Source of the DNA: Alkalihalobacillus alcalophilus ATCC 27647 = CGMCC 1.3604
Lineage (GTDB): Bacteria; Bacillota; Bacilli; Bacillales; Bacillaceae_D
Length of the DNA stretch: 16,459 bases
NCBI RefSeq assembly: GCF_000292245.2
Contig: NZ_ALPT02000086.1
Coordinates: 1-16,459 of the forward strand
Direction of reading: 5' to 3'
Part shown: positions 7,342 through 14,380 of the stretch, in pieces
Position numbering within the stretch: position 1 is the stretch's first letter
Layout of the letters: each line of letters starts with the position of its first letter
Translations under genes and position numbers: made by a program
The notes under the pieces: model-generated
Seen by the model: the letters and a program-made list of their open reading frames with translations, nothing else
Told to the model about the DNA's origin: nothing
Database searches by the model: none

Positions 7342-8951
7342 TTGAAATTTAATTATCAAGAGTATCCATATCGTTCACAACGGATGGTGACATTTGCTAA
7401 AAAGGGCATGGTCGCTACTTCGCAACCATTAGCAGCGGAAGCAGGAATCGAAATACTAAAAAAGGGTGGAAATGCTATTGATGCAGCGATAGCGACGGCA
7501 GCTTGTTTAACCGTTGTGGAACCAACTTCAAATGGAATTGGGAGTGATGCCTTTGCGTTAGTGTGGGTAAAAGATAAATTACATGGATTAAATGCCAGTG
7601 GTAAATCTCCTAAATCGATTTCAATTGAAGCTGTGAAGGAAAAAGGGTATGAAGAAATGCCTAAATATGGATGGACTCCTGTGACCGTTCCTGGAGCAGT
7701 GGGGGCATGGGTGGAGTTGTCTAAAAAATTTGGAAGGCTTCCTTTAACTGAAGTATTAAAACCGGCGATTGAATATGCGGGAAAAGGTTTCCCAATCTCA
7801 CCAGTTTTAGGGAAAATGTGGAGCCGTGCAACTGAAAACTTTAAAAAGAATTTAGTAGGCGATGAATTTCAGTATTGGTTTGAAACATTTGCTCCAAATG
7901 GAAAAGCTCCTAAAATTGGCGAAGTTTGGTCATCTCAAGGGCATGCAAATACGTTAAGGGAAATTGCGGAAACAAATGGAGAGAGCTTTTATAGAGGAAG
8001 TCTCGCAACTAAAATGGCGTCTTTTTCAAAAAAGTATGGTGGCTATATGATGGAAGAAGATTTAGCATCATTTAAACCAGAATGGGTAAATCCGATTAAA
8101 GTCAATTACCGAGGATATGACGTCTGGGAAATTCCACCAAATGGACAAGGCTTAGTCGCTTTATTAGCACTTAATACTTTGAAAAATTTTGATTTAAAAA
8201 ATGATAATGAAGTTGAGCGTTATCATAAACAAATTGAGTCGATTAAATTGGCTTTTTCAGATGGCTTAAAATATATTACGGAAGAACAGAAAATGTCTGT
8301 AAGTGTTGAAGAACTATTATCGGAACAATATGCAAAAAGTAGAGCTGAACAAATAGGTCAGACGGCTTTGACTCCAGCACCTGGCAATCCTCCAAAGGGC
8401 GGGACGGTGTATTTAGCCACTGCAGATGAAGAGGGAAATATGGTTTCTTTTATTCAAAGCAACTATATGGGGTTTGGCTCTGGAATTGTGATTCCCGAAA
8501 CAGGCATTTCTATGCAAAATAGAGGCCACAATTTTTCGCTTGATCCAGAACATGAAAATCATTTAGAGGGTAATAAAAGAACGTATCATACGATTATTCC
8601 CGGTTTTTTAACAAAAGATGATAAAGCAGTAGGGCCGTTTGGGGTTATGGGGGGGTTTATGCAACCTCAAGGTCATTTGCAAGTTATGATCAACACGATT
8701 GATAATCGATTAAACCCACAAGCGGCACTAGATGGCCCAAGGTGGCAATGGATGAAGGGGAAAAAATAAAAGTTGAGCCACAATTTCCTCTACATATTGC
8801 TCAAGAATTAGAACGGCGAGGGCACGAGGTTGAGATAGCCTTAGATAATACGTCTTTTGGAAGAGGTCAGATTATTTGGAGAGATGCTAATACAGGAGTT
8901 TTAGCAGGTGGAACCGAATTTAGGACAGATGGGGTCGTTGCTGTTTGGTAA
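7342..8951 (+). pseudogene. ywrD: Gamma-glutamyltransferase family protein (YwrD-like), frame-split near the 3' end
   Basis: N-terminal-nucleophile hydrolase expected to cut or transfer gamma-glutamyl groups. Translation starts at TTG 7342, with AAGAGGGGG 7 nt upstream; the nearby ATG (7337) stops after two codons. There is no signal peptide, unlike exported Ggt, so it should act in the cytosol on substrate imported by the transporter encoded upstream. The first frame gives 475 residues with the self-cleavage site GG-T355 and the small-subunit core up to a GGFMQPQGH motif, then ends at TAA (8767-8769) right after an A6 run (8761-8766). Homology resumes in the -1 frame from about 8766 to the stop at 8949-8951 (VEPQFP, RRGHEVE, FGRGQIIWRD, GGTEFRTDG). 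Joined length, about 536, suits the family. All catalytic residues precede the break, but about 60 C-terminal residues of the small subunit are lost unless the ribosome or polymerase slips. It may be a true mutation, a read error or slippage. Confidence 0.85.
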
Positions 8952-8972
8952 GTAATTAAATCAGTATAAGTC

Positions 8973-9006
8973 AAAACTCGCAGGCTAGAGAACTTGCGAG
9001 TTTTTC
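8973..9006 (+). terminator. Rho-independent terminator of the peptide-uptake operon
   Basis: AAACTCGCA (8974-8982) pairs with TGCGAGTTT (8995-9003), followed by more T. It lies 22 nt after the end of the transferase reading frame, which supports the second-frame segment as part of the gene. Confidence 0.9.
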
Positions 9007-9084
9007 TTTCGATATTAAAACAAGCTAGTTTAAGAGCTGATTTTCTTTCAAAATTATGAGGCAAAATAGGTGCTGCTTCTGTAG

Positions 9085-9100
9085 GTATCTTTTAGGATAC
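9085..9100. promoter_or_regulatory. Inverted repeat GTATC-N6-GATAC upstream of the FMN reductase
   Basis: A perfect 5-bp palindrome lies 93 nt before the reductase start. Its right arm overlaps a -10-like GATACT (9096-9101), although no good -35 is seen. HxlR/DUF24-type redox regulators bind related GTAT-N-ATAC palindromes before quinone and flavin reductase genes, so this may be an operator. No candidate regulator gene is in the window. Confidence 0.35.
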
Positions 9101-9192
9101 TATGTCATTTTATTGTGCCTTCTTCCATTTATTGTTCTTTTAGGTTATTCTATTCATAGAAATAAATGAAACAACTTAGGAGGACAAATAAA

Positions 9193-9744
9193 ATGGCAAA
9201 CGAAAAATTAAACATTGGCATTATTTTAGGGAGTACACGAGAAGGGCGAGTGAGTCCACAAGTTGGGGAATGGGTGAAAGAAATTGCGGACAAACGTGGC
9301 GACGCTAACTACGAAATAGTGGATATTGCTGATTTTCAATTACCGTTTTTAGGAACAACAGATGGAAAAGAACCAGGGATTGCGGCTTGGAATGAGAAGC
9401 TTGCGGAATTAGATGGTTTTGTCTTTATTGTCCAAGAATACAATCATAGCATTACAGGAGCGTTAAAAAATGCTCTTGATTTTGCCAGAGAAGCTTGGAA
9501 TAACAAAGCGGCAGGTATTGTCAGTTATGGTTCGACTGGTGGAGCTCGTGCAGCGGAACATTTACGTGGAATTATGGGTGAACTCATGATTGCTGATGTT
9601 CGTGTTCATCCGACACTCTCTTTGTTTACTGATTTTGAAAACTATACGACTTTTAAACCAGCGGACTTACATCTTGATAATGTGAATGCCATGCTTGATC
9701 AGACCATTGCTTGGAGTGGAGCCTTAAAAACGTTAAGAAAATAA
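9193..9744 (+). CDS. NAD(P)H-dependent FMN reductase (flavodoxin-like fold)
   Basis: Small cytoplasmic flavoprotein that uses NAD(P)H to reduce FMN, quinones or azo compounds; the precise substrate is not visible. The ATG at 9193 is chosen because TTAGGAGG ends 9 nt before it; an upstream in-frame ATG (9166) has no ribosome site. The 183-residue protein has the FMN phosphate-binding GSTREGR (13-19), the flavin-contact motif EYNHSITGALKNALD (82-96) and SYGSTGGARAAEHLR. It stands alone: a terminator precedes its leader and another follows its stop. Possible control by the inverted repeat at 9085-9100. Confidence 0.93.
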   Translation: MANEKLNIGIILGSTREGRVSPQVGEWVKEIADKRGDANYEIVDIADFQLPFLGTTDGKEPGIAAWNEKLAELDGFVFIVQEYNHSITGALKNALDFAREAWNNKAAGIVSYGSTGGARAAEHLRGIMGELMIADVRVHPTLSLFTDFENYTTFKPADLHLDNVNAMLDQTIAWSGALKTLRK

Positions 9745-9768
9745 CTGAATAGATAAGCTGATAAAATG

Positions 9769-9810
9769 AGGCTGTCCAAAAAGAGCGTAAAAGCTTTGGC
9801 AGCCTTTTTT
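9769..9810 (+). terminator. Rho-independent terminator of the FMN reductase gene
   Basis: AGGCTG (9769-9774) and CCAAA (9776-9780) pair with TTTGG (9795-9799) and CAGCCT (9800-9805), with one bulged T, and a T6 run follows. Confidence 0.92.
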
Positions 9811-9872
9811 GTTTGCCTGAATGCATTTTGTTTCAATATTCTATTAGCAACTCCAAAAATAAGCAGCAATAA

Positions 9873-9916
9873 TAAAAAGGACTGCTCTCAAAAGGTAAAA
9901 ACCTTTTGGCAGTCCT
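9873..9916 (-). terminator. Rho-independent terminator of the FecCD permease operon
   Basis: AGGACTGC (9878-9885) plus CAAAAGGT (9889-9896) pair with ACCTTTTG (9901-9908) plus GCAGTCCT (9909-9916), with a TCT bulge and an AAAA loop. Read on the minus strand, the stem is followed by a T-run (9874-9878), so it ends transcription arriving from the permease genes. Confidence 0.92.
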
Positions 9917-9928
9917 ATCTGACTAAAT

Positions 9929-10948
9929 TCAAGGTGTTTTGATTAATAAATAGATAAAGTAAGGGACTCCTAAAACAGAAACGACTAATCCAACTGGAAC
10001 TTCGGCTGGAGCCATAATTACTCGTCCAAGTGTATCTGCGGCTATTAAAAGAAAAGCCCCTAATAACGCTGATATAGGTATAAATAATTGATGCCTTGAA
10101 CCAATTAATCTTTTTGCTAAATGAGGGGCGATCAATCCTAAAAAGGCAATTCCTCCACCTACTGACACACAGGCTCCTGCTAAGGTAACGGCTAACATTA
10201 AGAGAATAAATCGCTCTCTTTCTATATTGACACCAAGACCGATTGCTGTGGAATCTCCTAAAGAAATGAGATCGAGGATTCGAGCCTTTATATAGACAAG
10301 TGGGATTAAAATGACAATCCAAGGTAATAAAGACCAAACAAATGTCCAGTTTGTTCCCCAAATAGAGCCTGATAGCCAAGTGAGGGCCTTGGTGAAGTCA
10401 TTGGGCTCCATCATTAATTGAAACACAATCACACCAGCGTTAAAAGCGGCATTAATTCCAATCCCAACTAGGATTAACCTTGTCGCCGTAACGCCATTTT
10501 TCCAAGCTAACCAATAAATGAGTAAGGCTGCTGTAAAAGCTCCTATTAAAGCTGTAAAGGGCAAGGAATAAATCGATAGTGCTCCATTTAAAAAGGTGCT
10601 TCCTTGGAAAAAATACATATACAGCACAACGGAAAATCCAGCACCAGCATTGATCCCAATGATTCCGGGATCGGCTAGAGGGTTACGTGAAATTCCTTGT
10701 AAAATCGCCCCGGCTGTTGCAATTCCAGCTCCAACTAATAATGCCAGCACCATTCGTGGCAAGCGGAACTCTACTAAAATGACCCAATTTCGATGCTCCC
10801 CATTTCCTAATAATGTTTGGAGAACTTCAGAAGGACTTAATTTGGTTAAGCCTGTATTTAAACTAATAATAAAGATGATGCAGATAGCTATTAGAAGCAA
10901 AAAGGCAAGCTTAATCGCCTTTTTTCGTTGTTGTTGCATAAGTTCCAT
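9929..10948 (-). CDS. Iron-siderophore ABC transporter permease, FecCD family (second subunit)
   Basis: Membrane subunit of an iron-siderophore importer. Its 339 residues form about nine or ten hydrophobic helices. FecCD/BtuC landmarks are visible: EFRLPRMVLALLVGAG, GAILQGISRNPLADPGIIGINAGAG, GGGIAFLGLIAPHLAKRLIGS and ADTLGRVIMAPAEVPVGLV. The ATG overlaps the stop of the upstream permease by one base (TAATG on the minus strand), with GGGAGGGG 6 nt before it, so the pair is co-translated. It most resembles the FeuC/YfhA branch, which takes up hydroxamate or catecholate siderophores; the ligand is set by the binding protein. No ATPase gene follows; the terminator is 13 nt after the stop. Confidence 0.94.
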   Translation of the reverse strand: MELMQQQRKKAIKLAFLLLIAICIIFIISLNTGLTKLSPSEVLQTLLGNGEHRNWVILVEFRLPRMVLALLVGAGIATAGAILQGISRNPLADPGIIGINAGAGFSVVLYMYFFQGSTFLNGALSIYSLPFTALIGAFTAALLIYWLAWKNGVTATRLILVGIGINAAFNAGVIVFQLMMEPNDFTKALTWLSGSIWGTNWTFVWSLLPWIVILIPLVYIKARILDLISLGDSTAIGLGVNIERERFILLMLAVTLAGACVSVGGGIAFLGLIAPHLAKRLIGSRHQLFIPISALLGAFLLIAADTLGRVIMAPAEVPVGLVVSVLGVPYFIYLLIKTP

Positions 10949-11976
10949 TATAAGCCCCTCCCTTCATTCCGAGCTAAATAGAGGAAGAAAGGGACACCGA
11001 TAATCGCTGTTACGGCACCGACTGGAATTTCAAATGGAGGATTAATCGTCCGGCCAACAATATCAGCTAATACTAGTAAGAGGCCACCTAAAATCGCGGA
11101 ACAAGGAATAATCCAACGATAATCCAATCCAACTAAAAATCTAGTGATATGAGGCACGATTAATCCAACGAACCCAATAACACCAGAAACAGAGACCGCA
11201 GCTCCGGTCAATAATAGAACAGTTATCGTCCCTAATACTTTGACTGTTTTTGTTCGTTGCCCCAACCCTTTGGCCATATCCTCTCCTAAACTTAAAACCG
11301 TCAAGGAACGAGAAAGAAACAGAGAAAGGAATATCCCAATCACAACAGGAGGGATTAAATAATAAAGACTGTGGCTTTGAATACCGGCAACTCCACCAGC
11401 ATGCCAAAAGCTAATATCTTTGGCAATATTATAGCGAAGGCCAATCACCGTTGAGATTGAGCTTAGTAAAGAGGTGATTGCTGTTCCCGCTAAGGCCAAT
11501 TTAACTGGTGACATGCCTCCTTTTGATAATGAGGCAATGCCGAAAACAAAACCTGCCCCTAGACCTGCCCCAATAAATGAAACAATAAGTAAATAAAAAT
11601 AAGATATGTTTGGCCAAATGACAAACGCTATCGCAAGGAAAAAACCTGCCCCTGCACTGACACCCATAATGGAAGGCGAGGCAAGAGGGTTTCTAGTCAT
11701 CGCTTGCATAATCGCTCCGGATACAGCTAAAGCAGCTCCAATAAATGCTGCTGCGATGGCACGTGGTAAACGGAGCTCACGAATAATAATATGGGAAGAT
11801 TCGTTTGGATTAAAAGAAAAAATCCCTTCCCAAACGGTCTTTATTTGAATGTCTGCTGCACCGAAAGCCGTAGAGGCTGCAATCGATAACAGTAATAGAA
11901 TAAAACCACTAGTGAGAATCATCGACGCAATAGTTGGTTTAGATTTTACTTTTGGTTGTTTTTTTTGATTATTCAT
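10948..11976 (-). CDS. Iron-siderophore ABC transporter permease, FecCD family (first subunit)
   Basis: Partner of the second FecCD permease. From the ATG at 11976 it is 342 residues, the usual size, with a short basic N-terminus before the first helix. Landmarks include RELRLPRAIAAAFIGAALAV, GAIMQAMTRNPLASPSIMGV, GVIGFVGLIVPHITRFLVG and ADIVGRTINPPFEIPVGAV. The frame stays open to 12069, but those extra codons run through a good promoter and Fur box, so I reject the longer form. No ribosome site precedes 11976. Instead a six-codon frame (MPMFSL, plus its stop) ends in TGA overlapping this ATG, which may deliver ribosomes by coupling. Expected to be iron-repressed. Confidence 0.9.
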   Translation of the reverse strand: MNNQKKQPKVKSKPTIASMILTSGFILLLLSIAASTAFGAADIQIKTVWEGIFSFNPNESSHIIIRELRLPRAIAAAFIGAALAVSGAIMQAMTRNPLASPSIMGVSAGAGFFLAIAFVIWPNISYFYLLIVSFIGAGLGAGFVFGIASLSKGGMSPVKLALAGTAITSLLSSISTVIGLRYNIAKDISFWHAGGVAGIQSHSLYYLIPPVVIGIFLSLFLSRSLTVLSLGEDMAKGLGQRTKTVKVLGTITVLLLTGAAVSVSGVIGFVGLIVPHITRFLVGLDYRWIIPCSAILGGLLLVLADIVGRTINPPFEIPVGAVTAIIGVPFFLYLARNEGRGL

Positions 11977-12022
11977 AATGAAAACATAGGCATAAAACCA
12001 TCTTCTTTCTTTATAGCGAAAC

Positions 12023-12065
12023 TGATAATCATTTTCATTATAGGAGAGTAGCATTAAAATCTCAA
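12023..12065 (-). promoter_or_regulatory. Promoter and Fur box of the permease operon
   Basis: On the minus strand TTGAGA (plus 12060-12065) and a perfect TATAAT (plus 12037-12042) are 17 nt apart. TGATAATCATTTTCA (12023-12037) matches the Bacillus Fur box TGATAAT-N-ATTATCA at 13 of 14 defined positions and covers the transcription start. Iron-loaded Fur should block the promoter. Confidence 0.88.
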
Positions 12066-12096
12066 TCATGAATGTCTAAATTAAATAAAAAAGATA

Positions 12097-12125
12097 TTGT
12101 AAGTGAGAATGAAAATTGTTATCAT
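12097..12125 (+). promoter_or_regulatory. Promoter and Fur box of the siderophore-binding protein gene
   Basis: TTGTAA (12097-12102) and TATCAT (12120-12125) are 17 nt apart. GAGAATGAAAATTGTTATC (12105-12123) matches the 19-bp Fur consensus at 15 positions and fills the spacer. A second possible -10, TATGAT, lies at 12129-12134. Together with the minus-strand box this makes the divergent region a two-way Fur-controlled switch. Confidence 0.85.
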
Positions 12126-12161
12126 TCATATGATGGAAGTGAAAATTAGGAGGAAAGAAAG

Positions 12162-13130
12162 ATGTTGAAGTCAAAAGCGTTTTATAAATTAATCTCTGTC
12201 GGTCTATTAGCTGTTGCTTTAGTCGCATGCGGAAATGATGGAGAGTCAGAAAATACTAATGATGAAACAAATACAAGTGAACAATCGCAAGAGCGAGTGT
12301 TAACAGATACTTTAGGGAATGAAGTGACAATTCCAGCTAATCCTGAAAGAATTATTGCAAGCTATTTAGAAGATAGTTTAGTCGCATTAGATGTCGAGCC
12401 TGTAGCTCAGTGGTCTGTACATGATGGAGCAAGCATTCAAGATTATCTTCAAGGAGATTTAGATGGAGTGCCATTAGTACCGCATGATTTACCTTTTGAG
12501 GCTGTAAGCAGTTTTGAACCCGATTTAATTATTGTTGACTCTCCTTCTTTAGTGGAAGGTGGTAAGTATGAACAATATTCAAAAATCGCGCCAACATATG
12601 TTATTGGAGAAGAGGAAAATAGTGATTGGCGTATAAATTTAACAACGATTGCTGAAATTTTAAATAAAGAAGAAGAAGCAGAGCAAGTACTAGCTGAATA
12701 CGATGCCAAAGCAGAGCAAGCAAAAGATAAGATACAAGCAGAAATTAGTGACGAATCAGCAGCGGCGATTTGGCTCGTAAATGATAGCTTTTTTATTGTA
12801 AATAAAAATTTATCAAGTGGTTCGGTTATGTATGGTGACTTAGGGCTTGGCGTTCCTTCTGTAGTTGAAGAGATCTCAGCAAGTGATGCAGCGAACTGGA
12901 GCTCGATTTCATTAGAGAAATTGGTAGAATTAGATGCTGATCATCTTTTCCTTATTAATAGCGATACGGGCATAGAAGATTCTGCGATTAATGAGTCTTT
13001 ATGGAAAAACATCCCTGCTGTTCAAAAGGGACAAGTTTATGAATTTGGACCAGATACGTCTTGGCTTTACCAAGGAGCTATCGCCAATGGACAAATTATC
13101 GATGATATTTTAAATAGTTTAATCGATTAG
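12162..13130 (+). CDS. Iron-siderophore substrate-binding lipoprotein (FeuA/FhuD type)
   Basis: Surface-anchored receptor that captures a ferric siderophore for the divergently encoded FecCD permeases. The ATG follows TAGGAGG by 8 nt. In 322 residues it has a lipoprotein signal with lipobox LVAC and Cys23, a low-complexity acidic Asn/Glu/Thr linker to about residue 45, then a Peripla_BP_2 fold of two lobes (TDTLGNEVTIPANPERI at the start; FEPDLIIVD; MYGDLGLGVPS; ISLEKLVELDADHLFLI). The last pieces resemble FeuA and the hydroxamate-type YfiY/YxeB group. The actual siderophore cannot be told. The divergent order of a binding protein against two permeases without an ATPase resembles the yfiY / yfiZ-yfhA locus of Bacillus subtilis. 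Confidence 0.92.
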   Translation: MLKSKAFYKLISVGLLAVALVACGNDGESENTNDETNTSEQSQERVLTDTLGNEVTIPANPERIIASYLEDSLVALDVEPVAQWSVHDGASIQDYLQGDLDGVPLVPHDLPFEAVSSFEPDLIIVDSPSLVEGGKYEQYSKIAPTYVIGEEENSDWRINLTTIAEILNKEEEAEQVLAEYDAKAEQAKDKIQAEISDESAAAIWLVNDSFFIVNKNLSSGSVMYGDLGLGVPSVVEEISASDAANWSSISLEKLVELDADHLFLINSDTGIEDSAINESLWKNIPAVQKGQVYEFGPDTSWLYQGAIANGQIIDDILNSLID

Positions 13131-13164
13131 AGCTCATCTAGTTTAATTATCGAAATAAAACATG

Positions 13165-13216
13165 GAATAGGACTGTCTTATGAGGTAGGTTAACCTTAAT
13201 AAGACAGTCCTTTTCT
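13165..13216 (+). terminator. Rho-independent terminator after the siderophore-binding protein gene
   Basis: AGGACTGTCTTAT (13169-13181) pairs perfectly with ATAAGACAGTCCT (13199-13211), and a palindromic AGGTTAACCT (13187-13196) sits in the loop; TTTTCTTT follows. The outer arms match those of the terminator at 9873-9916. Confidence 0.92.
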
Positions 13217-13227
13217 TTCCCTAATTA

Positions 13228-13236
13228 TGGTATTAT
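13228..13236 (+). promoter_or_regulatory. Extended -10 promoter of the lacI-type gene
   Basis: TGGTATTAT gives a TG-N extended -10 with TATTAT at 13231-13236, 36 nt before the ATG. No convincing -35 is present because the terminator occupies that place. Confidence 0.45.
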
Positions 13237-13272
13237 AAAGAGACAAAAAGGAAGTTTAGGGATGGATTGATT

Positions 13273-14199
13273 ATGCAAAAGAGAGCGACTTTAAAGGATA
13301 TTGCGCGAGAGGCTGGAGTGTCTGTTGCGACGGTTTCATATGTACTTAATTATTCAGAGAAGCAGAAAATTAGTCATGAAACGAGATTGAAGGTTTTTAA
13401 TATCGCCAAAAAACTTCATTATGTACCGAATATGGAAGCCAAATCTTTAGTCAACCAGAAAAGCAAGTTAATAGGAATCATTTATGATGCGAAGCTGGTT
13501 GAAGCTGCAAGTGAAGCTCTAGAATTTTTTCAATTAACTGAGCAGATCAAAGAACAATTGGCCACGCTTCATCTCGATACAATTCTGATACCCGTCCATC
13601 AAGTATTAAGTGAAGAGGACAAACCTTTTCAGCAAAGAGCTATGGACGCGGTGATCGTAGTGGGGATTAAAGAAGAGATGTTAAAGTCTGTTACAAAGAA
13701 CTTTGTTATCCCTGTTCTTTTTGTTGATTGTGATCCTGATGATCCTATATTTCATACCGTTCTTACTGATTATGAGAAGCTGTTTACAGAGTATGTAAAC
13801 GAACATAAACAAAAAAGTTCTGCCATCGTTTTAAAGGAGTTTGCAAAAAAAGATTTAATTGATTTAGCTGCGAAATATTTCCCTAAATCAAATATCTTTT
13901 TCTCAAATCAGTTGCAGGAACTAGCAGATGAGCTTCATAACGGTGTGATTACAGAAGTCCTCGCGATGAGTGAAATGATTGGTTTACAACTAGAGCGTAT
14001 TCGAAGTCAATCGTTCACATTAACGACGGTTATTTCTAATTCGGAATCCAAATTGCTGTTGGCAACTACAAAAAAGATTGTTATCAGTCATAAACAAAAG
14101 GCAGAGGCTGTCTTTACTTTAGTTCAGTCTTTGATTAATTGGGAGCAGCACGATGAAATTCCACGCTATCAGTTTATTGTTCCTAGGGAAGGCCATTAG
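13273..14199 (+). CDS. LacI-family transcriptional regulator
   Basis: Likely local repressor of the glycosidase gene that follows. The ATG at 13273 starts MQKRATLKDIAREAGVS, the standard LacI opening, with GGGATGGA 7 nt upstream; an in-frame TTG at 13267 is the alternative. Residues 5-25 form the helix-turn-helix with recognition segment VSVATVSYVLN, and the hinge reads YVPNMEAKSLV, with Lys where Arg is usual. The effector domain is short (total 308 residues against about 330-340) and divergent: the common sugar-binding signatures near the end of LacI proteins are not recognisable, so the ligand may differ or the domain may be degenerate. Paired palindromes at 14241 and 14298, just before the glycosidase gene, are the obvious targets. 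Confidence 0.9.
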   Translation: MQKRATLKDIAREAGVSVATVSYVLNYSEKQKISHETRLKVFNIAKKLHYVPNMEAKSLVNQKSKLIGIIYDAKLVEAASEALEFFQLTEQIKEQLATLHLDTILIPVHQVLSEEDKPFQQRAMDAVIVVGIKEEMLKSVTKNFVIPVLFVDCDPDDPIFHTVLTDYEKLFTEYVNEHKQKSSAIVLKEFAKKDLIDLAAKYFPKSNIFFSNQLQELADELHNGVITEVLAMSEMIGLQLERIRSQSFTLTTVISNSESKLLLATTKKIVISHKQKAEAVFTLVQSLINWEQHDEIPRYQFIVPREGH

Positions 14200-14205
14200 T
14201 TTTTA

Positions 14206-14233
14206 TTGACAGCTTACTAAAGTATGGTAAAAT
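14206..14233 (+). promoter_or_regulatory. Strong extended -10 promoter of the glycosidase gene
   Basis: A perfect TTGACA (14206-14211) is 16 nt from TAAAAT (14228-14233), preceded by TGG as an extended -10. The predicted start is about 14240, at the edge of the first operator. Confidence 0.82.
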
Positions 14234-14240
14234 CAAGTTA

Positions 14241-14313
14241 ACTTAAGCGTTTAAGCGGTGAAATGACATTGCTTTTTCGCTTTTCTTTTTAGAGGTTACT
14301 TAAACGATTAAGT
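14241..14313. promoter_or_regulatory. Pair of LacI-type operators
   Basis: O1 ACTTAAGCGTTTAAGC (14241-14256) and O2 ACTTAAACGATTAAGT (14298-14313) share a TTAA-NCGN-TTAA core with the central CG typical of LacI-family sites. O1 covers the predicted transcription start; O2 lies 57 bp downstream, centre to centre. The spacing would suit loop formation or cooperative blocking by the LacI-type protein encoded immediately upstream. Confidence 0.78.
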
Positions 14314-14380
14314 GATTTGGATTTATTGATGTAAGTGCTTGATTTTTAGTCTTTTACTCAATTTAGGGGGGTTCTTTTTA

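Noticed and set aside
8755..8769. Classical X-XXY-YYZ -1 frameshift heptamer
   Set aside because: G-GGG-AAA and G-AAA-AAA do not allow proper re-pairing of both tRNAs, and I see no clear stimulatory hairpin just downstream.
8742..8951. Separate small gene after the transferase
   Set aside because: Its sequence continues the YwrD-type C-terminus, its ATG lies inside the upstream frame, and it has no ribosome site.
9915..10379. 154-codon minus-strand frame
   Set aside because: It is a shadow of the well-supported FecCD permease in another frame, with unnatural composition (rich in Ser, Arg and aromatic residues).
11977..12069. N-terminal extension of the first FecCD permease
   Set aside because: The extra codons overlap a TTGAGA-17-TATAAT promoter and a Fur box, and the extension is hydrophilic and unlike the family.
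14251..14292. Attenuator or riboswitch in the glycosidase leader
   Set aside because: AAGCG can pair with CGCTT before a T-rich run, but the stem is only about 5 bp plus wobble pairs and no known riboswitch core is seen; the LacI operators explain the region better.
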